This document shows, in pieces, positions 26,159 through 36,758 of a DNA stretch of 64,000 bases. Where the stretch lies: assembly GCF_010470675.1 (NCBI RefSeq), contig NZ_VOIQ01000001.1, positions 451,278-515,277 on the forward strand, read 5' to 3'. This stretch comes from Desulfovibrio sp. JC010. Its GTDB lineage: Bacteria; Desulfobacterota; Desulfovibrionia; Desulfovibrionales; Desulfovibrionaceae. A model generated the notes under the pieces. It was not told where the DNA came from, ran no database searches, and saw nothing but the letters and a program-made list of their open reading frames with translations. The position numbers and the translations under genes are program-made. Numbering within the stretch: the first letter of the stretch is position 1; each line of letters opens with the position of its first letter.

Positions 26159-26585
26159 ACCTTACCCCATCACTTATAAACAACTGAAACAGTTAGACTT
26201 AACAAGTCGCGAACCGTAAATAGACATTATTCCCACCCCACATCCACCCCGGCAGGAATCAACAGCTGAAAATCAATCTTAATCACAGTTTTCAATTGCT
26301 CTATAGCACTCATAGCCGTGTTCGTGAAGCCTGTGTCCTGCAGGTAACAATTTTTATCTATTATTTTTAAAAAAAATATAAACTTTTTTTCTCCTTTTCT
26401 TAATTCTTTCTAAACTCCGTATATATAAGCTTTTAGAAGTCGCAAAACCTCTCTCGTCCGTTGAAAACAGCCTGTTTTCGACCCTTTTATTTTACAAGGG
26501 GGTCTTGACTTTTCCCCCATTTTCACACACAGGTGGTGAGACGGGGGGAATTGGTGGTAAATCTGTGTGATTGAGTGGTAGAAAA
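26159..26585. other. Leader region of the dcw cluster
   Basis: About 430 bases between the divergent HD-GYP and mraZ genes. It holds an AT-rich tract near 26360-26430, a GAAAACAG/CTGTTTTC stem at 26463-26479, a GGGGG/CCCCC stem (26498-26502 with 26514-26518) flanking TTGACT, and a series of phased TGG repeats next to mraZ. No clear -10 element pairs with TTGACT. Confidence 0.5.
26533..26580 (+). promoter_or_regulatory. Candidate MraZ operator: phased TGG repeats
   Basis: TGGT-like half-sites start at 26534, 26555 and 26576, with weaker GGGG and TGTG elements between them at about 26544 and 26566. The spacing is thus about 10-11 bases, one helical turn. MraZ is known to bind direct TGGGN repeats spaced by ten bases upstream of its own gene, so autoregulation is likely. 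Confidence 0.5.
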
Positions 26586-27035
26586 ATGAAGTTTAGAGGT
26601 CATGCACATCGCAGCATGGATGCCAAAGGCAGACTGATGCTTACACCGGAGTACCGGGATCAGGTTTATTCTGATTCCCCGAAGGGCTGCGTGACCTTGA
26701 CTATTTTCGAAGGAAACATAGTCGGCTTCACTCCACCGGACTGGGCGGTACTTGAAGAAAAGCTCACCAGCATCAAGAGCCCCAGCCGGAAACTCAGGAA
26801 TTTCATCCGAATAATCATTTCAGGTTCCGAAGAAGTCTACCTTGATAAACAGGGTAGAATCACCATCCCTTCCTATTTGCGGAAAAGCGGCAAGCTGGAC
26901 AAGGACGTCGTCCTTGCCGGAGTCGGCGACAGGTTTGAAATCTGGGATAAGCGGGAATACGAATCCCTGCTTGAACAGGATTTCGACGATGTCTCTGATG
27001 AACTGGCAGAATGCGGAGTTGAACTCCCGTTCTAG
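26586..27035 (+). CDS. mraZ: Transcriptional regulator MraZ
   Basis: 149 residues from ATG 26586. The reading FRGHAHRSMDAKGRLMLTPEYRD is the standard MraZ start, which rules out a TTG five codons earlier. Two AbrB-like swapped-hairpin repeats are present: the first in MDAKGRLMLT, the second in LDKQGRITIPSYLRKSG. MraZ forms a ring and represses the dcw cluster, here through the repeats just upstream. It heads a 15-gene same-strand cluster for division and cell-wall synthesis. Confidence 0.95.
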   Translation: MKFRGHAHRSMDAKGRLMLTPEYRDQVYSDSPKGCVTLTIFEGNIVGFTPPDWAVLEEKLTSIKSPSRKLRNFIRIIISGSEEVYLDKQGRITIPSYLRKSGKLDKDVVLAGVGDRFEIWDKREYESLLEQDFDDVSDELAECGVELPF

Positions 27036-27172
27036 CCTGTTTCGCTGTTCCGTCCCACGACACACGTTTTTTTACTGATTTTTTTAAAGCTTGATTTTCA
27101 AAACCGTCACGGTTAACCCCAACTCCCCCCAGAGTGCGGCACAACCGACAACCGTTTTTGAATCAGGAAATT

Positions 27173-28147
27173 ATGGAAAGCAAAAAATTAAAGCCTGAAC
27201 AGGTCCACACTTCCGTTCTGCTGAATGAAGTCATTGAATGGCTGGCCCCCAAACCCGGAGGCCGCTATCTCGATGGAACACTCGGCATGGCCGGGCATTC
27301 CAGTGCAATTCTAAAAGCCGCCGGCGAAGGTGCCGAACTGGCCGGGCTGGACCGAGATGAACAGGCCCTTGAACTGGCCGGAGAACGCCTGGCCCCATTC
27401 GGGGAGCAGGCCCACAGGTTCCATCTTGCTTTCAGTAAATTCGAAGCGGCCCTTGATGAACTGGGCTGGGACACCGTGGACGGGGTTGTACTCGACCTCG
27501 GCGTATCCTCCCTGCATCTGGACCACGCCGAACGCGGATTCAGTTTCATCAAAGACGGACCGCTGGATATGCGCATGGACCCGGCAGGTGGAATGCCTCC
27601 GGCTTCTTCTATAGTTAATAAAGGTTCATATTCCGACCTGAACAGGATTTTGAAACTGTACGGTGAAGAACCTCTGGCCTCAAAAATCGTCAAGGCGATC
27701 ATCGCGGCCCGTGAAGATGAAAAAATCACCACCACCCTGCAGCTGGCCTCCATTGTGGAGAAGGCTTACCCGGCCAAACGCAGGGCCATGTCCCGGACCC
27801 ATCCGGCGACAAAAACTTTTCAGGGTTTGCGCATTGCCGTGAATTCCGAGCTGGAAGAACTGCAGAACTTCCTTGACCGGATTCCGGAAAGGCTCAGTCC
27901 CGGCGCGAGAGTCGCGATAATTTCCTTCCACTCGCTGGAAGACCGCATCGTGAAAAAGACCTTCAAAGCCCAGTCGCAAAGCTGCGACTGCCCGCCCATG
28001 CAGCCCATGTGCACCTGCGGGAAGGTCAAGAGGATGAGCGTGCTGACCAGAAAGCCGGTTCTTCCCACCGAGGAGGAAATGAAGGTCAACACCCGCAGCC
28101 GCAGCGCCAAACTCCGCGTAGCCGAAAGGTCCGGGGAGGACGGGTAA
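27173..28147 (+). CDS. rsmH: 16S rRNA (cytosine-1402-N4)-methyltransferase RsmH
   Basis: 324 residues from ATG 27173, six bases after AGGAA; a longer frame from 27134 has no such site. Family features: HTSVLLNEVIEWLAPKPGG, the SAM-binding DGTLGMAGHSSAIL, VVLDLGVSSLHLDHAERGFSF, and IISFHSLEDRIVK with a Cys-rich stretch (CDCPPMQPMCTCGK) near the end. It methylates C1402 in the ribosomal P site. The 137-base gap after mraZ is the largest in the first part of the cluster. Confidence 0.95.
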   Translation: MESKKLKPEQVHTSVLLNEVIEWLAPKPGGRYLDGTLGMAGHSSAILKAAGEGAELAGLDRDEQALELAGERLAPFGEQAHRFHLAFSKFEAALDELGWDTVDGVVLDLGVSSLHLDHAERGFSFIKDGPLDMRMDPAGGMPPASSIVNKGSYSDLNRILKLYGEEPLASKIVKAIIAAREDEKITTTLQLASIVEKAYPAKRRAMSRTHPATKTFQGLRIAVNSELEELQNFLDRIPERLSPGARVAIISFHSLEDRIVKKTFKAQSQSCDCPPMQPMCTCGKVKRMSVLTRKPVLPTEEEMKVNTRSRSAKLRVAERSGEDG

Positions 28148-28153
28148 ACGGCC

Positions 28154-28429
28154 ATGAGTGACTCCAAAGGAATAGCCTTGGCCCTGACCATGACCATGGG
28201 TTCGGCACTGATTTTAGGGCTGGTCTCGGTCTGGCTGAACATCGAGCGGGTCGACAAGGCTTACGACTTAAGGCGCATGGAAAAACGGCTCGATGAACAG
28301 GAAGCACTGGCTGCAAAGCTGGAAGTAGAAAGAAACAACCTGCTCTCTCCCATACGGTTGAGGGAGCTGGCAAAAGAATACGGTTTCGGACCGGCCTCGC
28401 AAGGGCAGATAAGAAGACCGAAACCATAG
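28154..28429 (+). CDS. ftsL: Cell division protein FtsL
   Basis: 91 residues: a short cytoplasmic start, one membrane helix (IALALTMTMGSALILGLVSVW), then a coiled coil (VDKAYDLRRMEKRLDEQEALAAKLEVERNNL) and RLRELAKEYGF. Size, topology and position between rsmH and ftsI identify it, since FtsL sequences are poorly conserved. It forms the FtsQLB complex that activates FtsWI at the septum. It begins six bases after rsmH. Confidence 0.85.
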   Translation: MSDSKGIALALTMTMGSALILGLVSVWLNIERVDKAYDLRRMEKRLDEQEALAAKLEVERNNLLSPIRLRELAKEYGFGPASQGQIRRPKP

Positions 28430-28454
28430 TTGGAAAAACAGGGAGTCCTAAGCA

Positions 28455-30401
28455 ATGGCTAAAAGGAAAAAAGAAAGCCTGAAGGCGAGCAGAACCAAAC
28501 TGCTCTTCGTCATGGTCCTTTTCGCCCTTGTATGGACAGGGCTCCTCGGCAGGGCAGCATGGCTGCAGCTGTTCAAGGGTGCAGATCTGTCACGCATGGT
28601 CTCCCGCCAGCATCTTGCTGCGGAACTGGAACGCGGAGAACGCGGCTCCATCTACGACCGCAACGGCAACCTGCTGGCAACCAGCGTGGAAGCTTCATCT
28701 GTGTACATCCGCCCGGTAAAAGTTACCGATGTGGACGGCACGGCTTACAAGTTATCCAAGATCCTCGGCATCTCTCAGGCGAAGCTGAGGAAAAAACTGT
28801 CCCGCAAGTCGAACTTCATCTGGATCAAGCGGCAGATTAATGACCGCATTGCCCGGAAGATCGAACAGGCCAAACTGCCCGGCGTATACCTGACCACGGA
28901 ATATGTCCGGCTCTATCCCAACAACTACCTTGCAGGACAGCTGCTGGGTTTTTCCGGGATCGACGGCAAAGGACTTGAAGGGCTTGAAAAAGAATTTAAC
29001 GACCGCCTTGCAGGGCGCAAGGCTCAGTTCGTTGTGCAGCGCGACGCTTCAGGCCGCAGGCTCTACCTTGATGCCATGGGCCGGGAAATGGACGTGCGCG
29101 GCAAGGACATCCACCTGACCATTGATTCGCACCTGCAGTCGGTAACTGAAAACGCACTGGCCCAGGCGGTAAAGAAATACAACGGCAAGTGGGGGTCCGC
29201 CATAGTTGTTGAAGTCGCATCCGGTGATATTCTGGCTGTTGCCAACTGCCCGCGCTTCAACCCCAATATTTTCCGCACCAGTTCCCCCAATATCTGGAGG
29301 AACCGTGCGGCTCTCGACGTTGTTGAGCCGGGATCAACCTTCAAGCCCTTCCTCATGGCAGCGGCACTTGAACACAAGGTTGTGACCCCGGAGAAGCTCT
29401 TTGACTGCGAAAACGGACGCTGGAAAATCAACGGCAAGTACATCAAGGACACCCATAAGGAAGGGTGGCTCCCGGTGCACAAAATCCTGCGTTATTCCAG
29501 CAACATCGGCTGTGCCAAGATCGGCCTTGAGCTGGGCGTGCAGAACTATCACAAGTTCATCAGCGAACTCGGTTTCGGCCACAAGACCGGCCTGCCCATT
29601 CCCGGTGACCGCAAAGGGCTGATCCGCCCGGCCGCCAAATGGAATGAAATAGATTTGGCCGCCGGATCATTCGGGCAGGGAATCGGGGTGACCACCATGC
29701 AGATGGCCAAAGGTTTTCTGGCCCTTGCCAATAAAGGGGTTGAAAAACCGCTCCGGCTGGTGCAGTACCCCCGTTCCGAGCAGGACGAAGCACCCAAGCG
29801 CATTTTCAGTGCCGATGTAGCCGAAAAGGTGCTCTCCATGATGCGTGAGGTGGTGCAGGACGACGGCACCGGACGCAAGGCCCGCATCAGCGGGACCACC
29901 GTGGCCGGGAAGACCGGAACCGCCCAGAAAGCGCACAGCAAAGGCGGTTACGGCACAGAATACATTGCCTCGTTTGTGGCACTGGTTCCGGGCTACAACC
30001 CGGATTACATCGTCTACATGATGGTCGATGATCCCAAACCGAACCATTACGGCGGTACAGTCGTGGCCCCGGCGGTGAAAAAGATCATGACCGACACCCT
30101 TGCCTACTACGGCAAGCTGCCGGAACACCGTAAGCCGACCCCGGTCATGGCTGCGGGAGAGACATACATTGCGATGCCCAAAAAAGCATTGCGGGCCACC
30201 CCGGCAAAGGTCACTGCTTCCGGGGAAAATGTGCCTGATTTGAAAGGAATGCCCATCCGCAGGGCAATTGAAATATTGGTCCAGAGAGGATTTGTCCCCA
30301 AACTGAAAGGTCAGGGGATGACCGTAACAAAACAGCTTCCTGCCGCAGGCGATAAATGGCCTGAGGACAAGAAAGCGGAAATGGTTCTCTGGGTTTCTTA
30401 A
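28455..30401 (+). CDS. ftsI: Septal peptidoglycan transpeptidase FtsI (PBP3) with PASTA domain
   Basis: 648 residues. One membrane helix (about 18-38) is followed by a pedestal domain with RGSIYDRNGNLLATS. The transpeptidase has the nucleophile Ser294 in EPGSTFKP (S-x-x-K to Lys297), SSN at 348-350 and KTGT from Lys486. A C-terminal PASTA domain (about 590-648: VPDLKGMPIRRAIEILVQRGF) is present; E. coli FtsI lacks it, while many delta-proteobacterial and Gram-positive enzymes have one. It crosslinks septal glycan in partnership with FtsW, encoded downstream. Confidence 0.95.
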   Translation: MAKRKKESLKASRTKLLFVMVLFALVWTGLLGRAAWLQLFKGADLSRMVSRQHLAAELERGERGSIYDRNGNLLATSVEASSVYIRPVKVTDVDGTAYKLSKILGISQAKLRKKLSRKSNFIWIKRQINDRIARKIEQAKLPGVYLTTEYVRLYPNNYLAGQLLGFSGIDGKGLEGLEKEFNDRLAGRKAQFVVQRDASGRRLYLDAMGREMDVRGKDIHLTIDSHLQSVTENALAQAVKKYNGKWGSAIVVEVASGDILAVANCPRFNPNIFRTSSPNIWRNRAALDVVEPGSTFKPFLMAAALEHKVVTPEKLFDCENGRWKINGKYIKDTHKEGWLPVHKILRYSSNIGCAKIGLELGVQNYHKFISELGFGHKTGLPIPGDRKGLIRPAAKWNEIDLAAGSFGQGIGVTTMQMAKGFLALANKGVEKPLRLVQYPRSEQDEAPKRIFSADVAEKVLSMMREVVQDDGTGRKARISGTTVAGKTGTAQKAHSKGGYGTEYIASFVALVPGYNPDYIVYMMVDDPKPNHYGGTVVAPAVKKIMTDTLAYYGKLPEHRKPTPVMAAGETYIAMPKKALRATPAKVTASGENVPDLKGMPIRRAIEILVQRGFVPKLKGQGMTVTKQLPAAGDKWPEDKKAEMVLWVS

Positions 30402-30411
30402 AGGAAATTTT

Positions 30412-31872
30412 ATGTCGGAAACAGTACTGAACAAAGCCAAATGGGACGCACTCCTCGCCAAAGTAAGCGAGGGGCTGATGGTCCAGACAGATTCACGGGA
30501 AGTCCGCAAGGGCGATATCTTTGTCGCTATCTCCGGTCCTCTGCGTGACGGTGCTGATTTCGTACCTCAGGCACTGGAAAACGGTGCCGCATACATCATC
30601 TGCGAAAAAGAAGTAGAAACCGGAACCGCCGAGCTGATCCCCCACCCCTCCCCCCGTGAAGCTCTGGGCGAACTGGCTATGACCTACTTTAAAACCGCAG
30701 ACAGCAGGATCAAACTGGTGGGCATTACCGGAACCAACGGCAAGACCACCACCACTTACCTGATCGAACAACTTCTCTCCTCCGCCGGGATGAAAGTGGG
30801 CGTGCTCGGTACGGTCAGCTACCGCTGGCCCGGATACGAACAGGAAGCCCCGCTAACCACACCCGGCTGCTGGCAGCTGCATGAAATGCTGGCCAGAATG
30901 ATTGAGGCCGGAGTTGAAGTGGCGGTCATGGAAGTATCCTCCCACGCCCTGCACCAGAACCGGGTCTGCGGACTCAGCTTCGACGCGGCGGTAATCACCA
31001 ACGTTACTCAGGATCATCTCGATTACCACGGCGACATGGAAGAATATTTCAAGGCCAAGTGCATGCTCTTCCAGCATTATCCCAGCGCACTCAAACGGGG
31101 CATCATCAACTTTGACGATCCCTACGGCAGACGGTTGCTGGAATGTTACTCCCCGGCCATCGGCTACGGCATGGAACCGTCCTGCGCCACGGGCTGCAAA
31201 TCCCTGTGCGGTGAAATGGTCTCCTGCACCGGAGACGGCATGCGGCTGAAAATGACCTGCGATGGCGAAGAGTGGGAAATCGAAACCGACCTGATCGGTA
31301 AATTCAACGGCTCCAACCTGCTGGCTGCACAGGCCATCGGCCTGCACATGGGCCTTAAGCCTGAACAGATGGATGCGTTCAAGGAATTTGACGGTGTCCC
31401 CGGCAGGCTTGAACGGGTCCGCAACGATCAGGGACTCAATATTTTCGTGGATTACGCCCACACCCCGGATGCGCTGGATAACGTCCTGCGCACCCTGAAA
31501 GATCTTGATTTCAGCAGGGTCATCACCGTGTTCGGCTGCGGCGGAGACCGCGATCGGACCAAGCGTCCGCTCATGGCTGAAGCAGCCTGCCGCTATTCCG
31601 ATGTGGCAGTGCTGACCTCGGACAACCCGCGCACCGAAGATCCCATACAGATCATCGAAGATGTGCGTCCCGGCCTCAAAGGCTGCGATCATATCATCGA
31701 AGATGCGGACCGCGCCGGGGCCATCAGGAAAGCGGTTGCGGAAATGACAGCTGAGGATGTGCTGCTCATCGCGGGCAAAGGCCACGAAACATATCAGATT
31801 ATCGGAACTGAAAAGCGGGACTTCAGCGACAGTGCAGAAGTACTGAAGGCGATCAAGGAGATATACGGTTGA
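30412..31872 (+). CDS. murE: UDP-MurNAc-L-Ala-D-Glu:meso-diaminopimelate ligase
   Basis: 486 residues. ATP-binding GITGTNGKTTTTYLIEQLL, the Mur ligase motif NVTQDHLDYHGDMEEYF, VDYAHTPDALDNVL, and DNPRTEDP. The DNPR motif marks enzymes that add meso-diaminopimelate rather than lysine, in line with a Gram-negative wall. ATG 30412 follows AAGGAA. It overlaps murF by four bases. Confidence 0.96.
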   Translation: MSETVLNKAKWDALLAKVSEGLMVQTDSREVRKGDIFVAISGPLRDGADFVPQALENGAAYIICEKEVETGTAELIPHPSPREALGELAMTYFKTADSRIKLVGITGTNGKTTTTYLIEQLLSSAGMKVGVLGTVSYRWPGYEQEAPLTTPGCWQLHEMLARMIEAGVEVAVMEVSSHALHQNRVCGLSFDAAVITNVTQDHLDYHGDMEEYFKAKCMLFQHYPSALKRGIINFDDPYGRRLLECYSPAIGYGMEPSCATGCKSLCGEMVSCTGDGMRLKMTCDGEEWEIETDLIGKFNGSNLLAAQAIGLHMGLKPEQMDAFKEFDGVPGRLERVRNDQGLNIFVDYAHTPDALDNVLRTLKDLDFSRVITVFGCGGDRDRTKRPLMAEAACRYSDVAVLTSDNPRTEDPIQIIEDVRPGLKGCDHIIEDADRAGAIRKAVAEMTAEDVLLIAGKGHETYQIIGTEKRDFSDSAEVLKAIKEIYG

Positions 31873-33260
31873 AGCTGACTTTATGTGAACTCGAAGAACA
31901 GCTCATGGGAAGCAGCGATCTACCCAATGCAGCAGACATCGAAATCGCAGCCGTGCGCATTGACAGCAGGCTGGTAAAAAAAGGCGATGTCTTCTTCTGC
32001 ATTGAGGGAGATAATTTCGACGGCCACAATTTTGCTCAGCAGGCACTTGATGCCGGAGCGGTTGCGGTTGTTGTTTCCCAGTTCATGCCCGAACTTGCGG
32101 GCAGGCCGACAATCATGGTCCGCGACACCGTACAGGCCCTTGGCCGGGTCGGAGCATACTGGCGCATGAAATCCAATGCCCGCATGATCGCCGTGACCGG
32201 TTCCGCCGGAAAGACCACGGTCAAAGAAATGCTGGCCCACGTGCTTTCGGCTTCCGGCAGCGTACATAAAAATTTCATGAACCTGAACAACCAGCTCGGT
32301 CTGCCCCTTTCCATGCTTGAAGCAACAGGGGAAGAAACATACTGGGTCATGGAGCTTGGCATCAGCCTGCCCCACGACATGGGCGAACTCGGCCCCATTG
32401 CCCAGCCAGATATGGCCATCGTCCACAACATCGGTCCCGCACACCTTGAAGGACTCGGTTCGCTGGAAAATGTGGCTGTTCAGAAATCATCACTTTTCAA
32501 ATATATCCGCCCCGAAGGCAAAGCCCTGTGCTGCAAGGATCATGAACTACTCTGGAGCGCGGCCAATGAAATCACCGCGCCCGTCCCGTTTTCCTCTCAG
32601 GATGAAAATGCGCAATACTACAGCACCTTGCTGCACACCCTGCCGGACGGTTCCGGTCGGTTCCTGCTCAAGGCAGGGGATGAAACAACCGAAGTGGTGC
32701 TGCCCACCTGCGGTGAGCATTTCGCGGAAAACTCGGCAGCCGTAACCTGCGCCGCCCATCAGTTGGGCATGCCCCTTACTGAAATCGCGGCACAGCTGGC
32801 AACCGTTGAACTGCCCAAGCAGCGTTTCCACTGCCACACCCACGGCGAATGGACACTTATCGACGACTCCTACAACGCCAACCCGCTGTCCATGAACCGG
32901 GCCATCGACACCGCCAAGCGAATTGCCGATGAAAGGCCGCTGGTGCTGGTGCTGGGCGACATGCTGGAACTCGGCGAAGAAGCCGGATGCGCACATTGCG
33001 ATCTCGGTGAAAAAATCGCTTCCGTAAAACCGGACGCAACTTTTTATTTCGGCAGACACTACGCAGAGGTGGCTTCCAAAACCAACGGCTCCACCCTTGT
33101 CCCGGTGAACAAACCTGATGAGTTTCTGAACGGAATACATGAGCTGGGTCTCAGCAACGCGGTGGTTCTCTTTAAAGGATCGAGATCCTGCCGCATGGAA
33201 AACTACTTCCACGCGCTGAGCCATGAAATTAACGGGGAGAGCGGAGGAAACAAAGCATGA
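31869..33260 (+). CDS. murF: UDP-MurNAc-tripeptide:D-Ala-D-Ala ligase
   Basis: 463 residues. ATP site [31 protein letters not shown] and [15 protein letters not shown] are family landmarks. The start is TTG 31869, overlapping the murE stop as TTGA, with AAGGAG eight bases upstream; no other start lies nearby. This points to translational coupling. The D-Ala-D-Ala it uses must come from a ddl gene elsewhere, as none lies in this cluster. Confidence 0.95.
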   Translation: MKLTLCELEEQLMGSSDLPNAADIEIAAVRIDSRLVKKGDVFFCIEGDNFDGHNFAQQALDAGAVAVVVSQFMPELAGRPTIMVRDTVQALGRVGAYWRMKSNARMIAVTGSAGKTTVKEMLAHVLSASGSVHKNFMNLNNQLGLPLSMLEATGEETYWVMELGISLPHDMGELGPIAQPDMAIVHNIGPAHLEGLGSLENVAVQKSSLFKYIRPEGKALCCKDHELLWSAANEITAPVPFSSQDENAQYYSTLLHTLPDGSGRFLLKAGDETTEVVLPTCGEHFAENSAAVTCAAHQLGMPLTEIAAQLATVELPKQRFHCHTHGEWTLIDDSYNANPLSMNRAIDTAKRIADERPLVLVLGDMLELGEEAGCAHCDLGEKIASVKPDATFYFGRHYAEVASKTNGSTLVPVNKPDEFLNGIHELGLSNAVVLFKGSRSCRMENYFHALSHEINGESGGNKA

Positions 33261-34336
33261 TCTATCATTTTCTAGTCCCCCTGAGCGCACAGATCGGAGC
33301 ACTTAACGTCTTCCGCTACATCACCTTCCGCTCCATCTACGCCCTGCTTACCGCGCTGGTGATCACCATCGTGCTCGGTCCCATGATGATGCGCTGGCTG
33401 CAAAAGGTTAAATGCGGTCAGTACATTCAGGACGAAGTAGGAGAACTGCACAAATGCAAGGCCGGAACCCCGACCATGGGCGGTCTGCTGCTCGGTTTCG
33501 GCGTGCTCGGCTCCACCCTGCTCTGGGCGGATCTGGCTAATATCTACGTCTGGCTGACCATGCTGGTCTTTACCGGATTCGGCATTGTGGGTTTTGTGGA
33601 CGATTACACCAAAATCCGCGGCAAGCAGAACAAGGGAATTTCACCCAAAGCCAAGCTCTTCGGGCAACTGCTGGTGGCCGGGACCGCTGTTGGACTGCTG
33701 ATCATGCAGCCCGCATATTCCACCGAACTGGCCGTGCCCTTCTTCAAAAATTTCACCCCGGATCTCGGCTGGCTTTACCTGCCTTTCGCCCTGCTGGTCA
33801 TGATCGGAGCTTCCAACGGGGTTAACCTTACCGACGGACTGGACGGACTGGCTATCGGGCCTTCCATTACCAGTGCCACCTGTTACGCGTTTTTCATCTA
33901 CATTGCCGGACACATCGGTATGTCCACCTACCTTAATGTCCCGCATGTTCCGGGAGTAGGTGAAGTCACAGTTTTCTGCGGTGCTCTGGTGGGCGCGGGC
34001 CTCGGTTTCCTCTGGTATAACGCCTACCCGGCCCAGCTTTTCATGGGTGATGTAGGTTCACTCAGCATCGGCGGCGTGCTCGGTTTCATCGCCGTGCTCT
34101 GCAAGCAGGAATTGCTGCTGATCATCGTCGGCGGGGTTTTCGTTTTCGAGACCATCTCCGTGATCATGCAGGTCAGTTATTTCAAAGTCAGCGGCGGCAA
34201 GCGCATTTTCCGCATGGCACCGCTGCACCACCATTTTGAACACAAGGGAGTTCCGGAATCCAAGATTGTGATCAGGTTCTGGATCATCTCTATTTTAATG
34301 GCCCTTATGGCCCTGAGTACCCTGAAGATCAGGTAA
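33257..34336 (+). CDS. mraY: Phospho-MurNAc-pentapeptide-transferase MraY
   Basis: 359 residues with about ten membrane helices. Conserved motifs: [48 protein letters not shown] and [12 protein letters not shown]. MraY transfers the muramyl-pentapeptide phosphate to undecaprenyl phosphate to make lipid I. It overlaps murF by four bases (ATGA). Confidence 0.97.
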   Translation: MIYHFLVPLSAQIGALNVFRYITFRSIYALLTALVITIVLGPMMMRWLQKVKCGQYIQDEVGELHKCKAGTPTMGGLLLGFGVLGSTLLWADLANIYVWLTMLVFTGFGIVGFVDDYTKIRGKQNKGISPKAKLFGQLLVAGTAVGLLIMQPAYSTELAVPFFKNFTPDLGWLYLPFALLVMIGASNGVNLTDGLDGLAIGPSITSATCYAFFIYIAGHIGMSTYLNVPHVPGVGEVTVFCGALVGAGLGFLWYNAYPAQLFMGDVGSLSIGGVLGFIAVLCKQELLLIIVGGVFVFETISVIMQVSYFKVSGGKRIFRMAPLHHHFEHKGVPESKIVIRFWIISILMALMALSTLKIR

Positions 34337-34344
34337 AGGATGTT

Positions 34345-35646
34345 ATGGACAGCGCATTTGTAGAACAGGTCACCTCGACCCGCATGTTCACCGGCAGGCT
34401 GGCAGTTGTCGCCGGAGCCGGAAGATCAGGTCTTGCCGCAGCACGTTTGCTGCACAAGCTCAAGGCTACCGTGCGCATTGTGGATTCCAACGAGAACCTG
34501 AATACTGACATCCTTGATGGTCTCGACAACACCGAGCTCATGACCGGGCCGTTCTGCGAAGAACAGTTCGCCGGAGCGGATGTAATCGTCGCCAGCCCCG
34601 GAATCCCGGCCCGCAAGATCGTTCCGTTTATCGGTAACTTACCTGAACGGGCCATTATTTCCGAGCTGGAACTGGCTTCATGGTTTGCCAACGAACCAAA
34701 GATCGCCATCACCGGAACCAACGGCAAGACGACCACCACCGCGCTCATGGAACACATCCTCAAAGAATCAGGTCGTGTTCCCTTTGCCGGAGCCAACTAC
34801 GGCACCCCGCTTTCCGAGTTCATTTACGAAGACCGCAAGGCCGATGTACTGGTGCTCGAAGTATCCAGCTTCCAGCTTCAGAACTGCCGTCTCTTTAGAC
34901 CGCAGGCCGCGATCCTCTTAAACATCGCGCCCAACCACCTCAATTACCACGAGGACATGGACGAGTACCTGCAGGCCAAACTCAAAATTTTCGAACGCCA
35001 GAGTGCAGATGAACTGGCTATCCTGCCTGCGGAAATGAAAGAGCAGCTTGATCCGTCCAGCTTCACCAAGGCCGAGGTCAAATGGTTTGACGGTTCCACT
35101 TTCGAAGAACAGCCCAACCTGCCCGGATTCCACAACCGCTTGAACATGGAAGCGGCGTGGCTGGCACTGGAAAAAATCGGCCTGACCCGTGAGGAATTCG
35201 AAGCCGGGCTGAAGACTTTTATCGGCAAACCGCACCGGGTGCAGGATATCGGTTCCGTGGACGGTGTGCGTTTCATTGATGACTCCAAAGGCACCAATCT
35301 CGATGCGGTCCGCGCGGCCCTGAACAGCTTTGAGGGCCCGGTCCGTCTGCTGCTGGGCGGCGTATTCAAAGGCGGAGACGTGAGTGAACTTCTCCCGGCC
35401 ATGCAGGGTAAAGTCGCCGAGGTGGGACTTTTCGGTGCAGGGCGTGAACACTTTGAGCCTGCTCTGAAAGGTGAATTTAAAATTTCATGGCACGAAAACC
35501 TTGAACAGGCTGCGCGTGCTCTTTTTGCTAACTCTCAAGCAGGCGATACCATCCTGCTTTCCCCGGCCACAGCGAGCTTTGACGCATACTCCGGGTACGA
35601 GGCTAGAGGCGAAGATTTTAAACGGATCATGGAGGAACTCTCTTGA
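34345..35646 (+). CDS. murD: UDP-MurNAc-L-Ala:D-glutamate ligase
   Basis: 433 residues. N-terminal Rossmann part AVVAGAGRSGLAAARLLHKL, ATP site ITGTNGKTTTTALMEHIL, NIAPNHLNYHEDMDEYLQAK and FIDDSKGTNLDAVRAAL. It adds D-glutamate to UDP-MurNAc-L-Ala. ATG 34345 follows AAAGGA by four bases. It overlaps ftsW by four bases. Confidence 0.96.
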   Translation: MDSAFVEQVTSTRMFTGRLAVVAGAGRSGLAAARLLHKLKATVRIVDSNENLNTDILDGLDNTELMTGPFCEEQFAGADVIVASPGIPARKIVPFIGNLPERAIISELELASWFANEPKIAITGTNGKTTTTALMEHILKESGRVPFAGANYGTPLSEFIYEDRKADVLVLEVSSFQLQNCRLFRPQAAILLNIAPNHLNYHEDMDEYLQAKLKIFERQSADELAILPAEMKEQLDPSSFTKAEVKWFDGSTFEEQPNLPGFHNRLNMEAAWLALEKIGLTREEFEAGLKTFIGKPHRVQDIGSVDGVRFIDDSKGTNLDAVRAALNSFEGPVRLLLGGVFKGGDVSELLPAMQGKVAEVGLFGAGREHFEPALKGEFKISWHENLEQAARALFANSQAGDTILLSPATASFDAYSGYEARGEDFKRIMEELS

Positions 35647-36758
35647 ACAAGAAAAAGAACCTCTCCGGCAAACCCGAACGCCTTGATTACTGGCTGCTGG
35701 CCGCGGCACTGCTGCTGGCCTGCTTCGGACTGATGATGGTCCTTTCCGCCAGCGGAATCATGGCCGAGCGTTTCTTTGACGACAAATACCTCTTCTTCAA
35801 GAAGCAGGCGGTATTTCTCGTGGCCGGAACCTTCATGATGTACGTCTGCTCCCGTCTGCCCAAGGCCCTGTTCTATAACATGGTCTATGTCTGGCTCATG
35901 GCTGCATTTGTGCTCCTGCTGCTCTGCGATTTTTCACCTCTCTCAGTCTCGGCTGGGGGTGCGAAACGCTGGATTGCACTGGGACCGCTGCGCATTCAGC
36001 CGCTGGAATTCTGCAAACCCGCGCTGGTCCTTTATCTGGCCTATTTCTTCTCACGCAAACAGGAGTTGATCAGGACCTTCAGCGTCGGCTTTCTGCCGCC
36101 TTTTGCCATTACCGGAGCACTCTGCCTGCTGCTTATGATGCAGCCGGACTTCGGCGGCTCGGTATTTCTGTGCATGATCCTTTTCTTCATGAGTCTGGTG
36201 GGCGGCACCCGCATCAGCTACCTGCTGACCTCGCTTATTTTCGCAGGCGGAGCCGGATACATGCTCATCACCAGCTCCCCGTACCGACTCAAACGCATGA
36301 CCGCGTTTATCGATCCTTTCAAATCCGCACATGAGGAAGGCTACCAGCTGGTGCAATCCCTGTACGCATTCGGGTCGGGCAATGTTTTCGGTCAGGGACT
36401 GGGCGCGGGTAAACAAAAACTTTTCTTCCTCCCCGAAGCGCACAACGACTTCATCATGGCCGTTGTGGGCGAGGAACTGGGCTTTATCGGCGTACTGGCC
36501 GTGTTCGCGGTTATCGGCTTCCTGCTCTACCGAGGGTTCAAAATCGCACTGGCACAGGATGACCTGCAGGACCGCTTCACCGCCTACGGGCTGACCATCA
36601 TTCTGGCACTGGGCTTCTGCCTGAACCTTGCCGTGGTCATGGGAACCGTACCACCCAAGGGCGTTCCCATGCCTTTCGTCAGCTACGGCGGATCCAGCCT
36701 GATGATCTCCTGTATCTGCACCGGAATCCTCCTTAACCTGTCGAGGGGGAAAGTCTGA
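35643..36758 (+). CDS. ftsW: Septal peptidoglycan glycosyltransferase FtsW
   Basis: 371 residues, ten predicted membrane helices, SEDS family: [64 protein letters not shown] and [17 protein letters not shown]. It polymerises lipid II at the septum with FtsI. The start is TTG 35643, overlapping the murD stop as TTGA, with GGAGG five bases before it, the second case of this arrangement in the cluster. Confidence 0.96.
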   Translation: MNKKKNLSGKPERLDYWLLAAALLLACFGLMMVLSASGIMAERFFDDKYLFFKKQAVFLVAGTFMMYVCSRLPKALFYNMVYVWLMAAFVLLLLCDFSPLSVSAGGAKRWIALGPLRIQPLEFCKPALVLYLAYFFSRKQELIRTFSVGFLPPFAITGALCLLLMMQPDFGGSVFLCMILFFMSLVGGTRISYLLTSLIFAGGAGYMLITSSPYRLKRMTAFIDPFKSAHEEGYQLVQSLYAFGSGNVFGQGLGAGKQKLFFLPEAHNDFIMAVVGEELGFIGVLAVFAVIGFLLYRGFKIALAQDDLQDRFTAYGLTIILALGFCLNLAVVMGTVPPKGVPMPFVSYGGSSLMISCICTGILLNLSRGKV

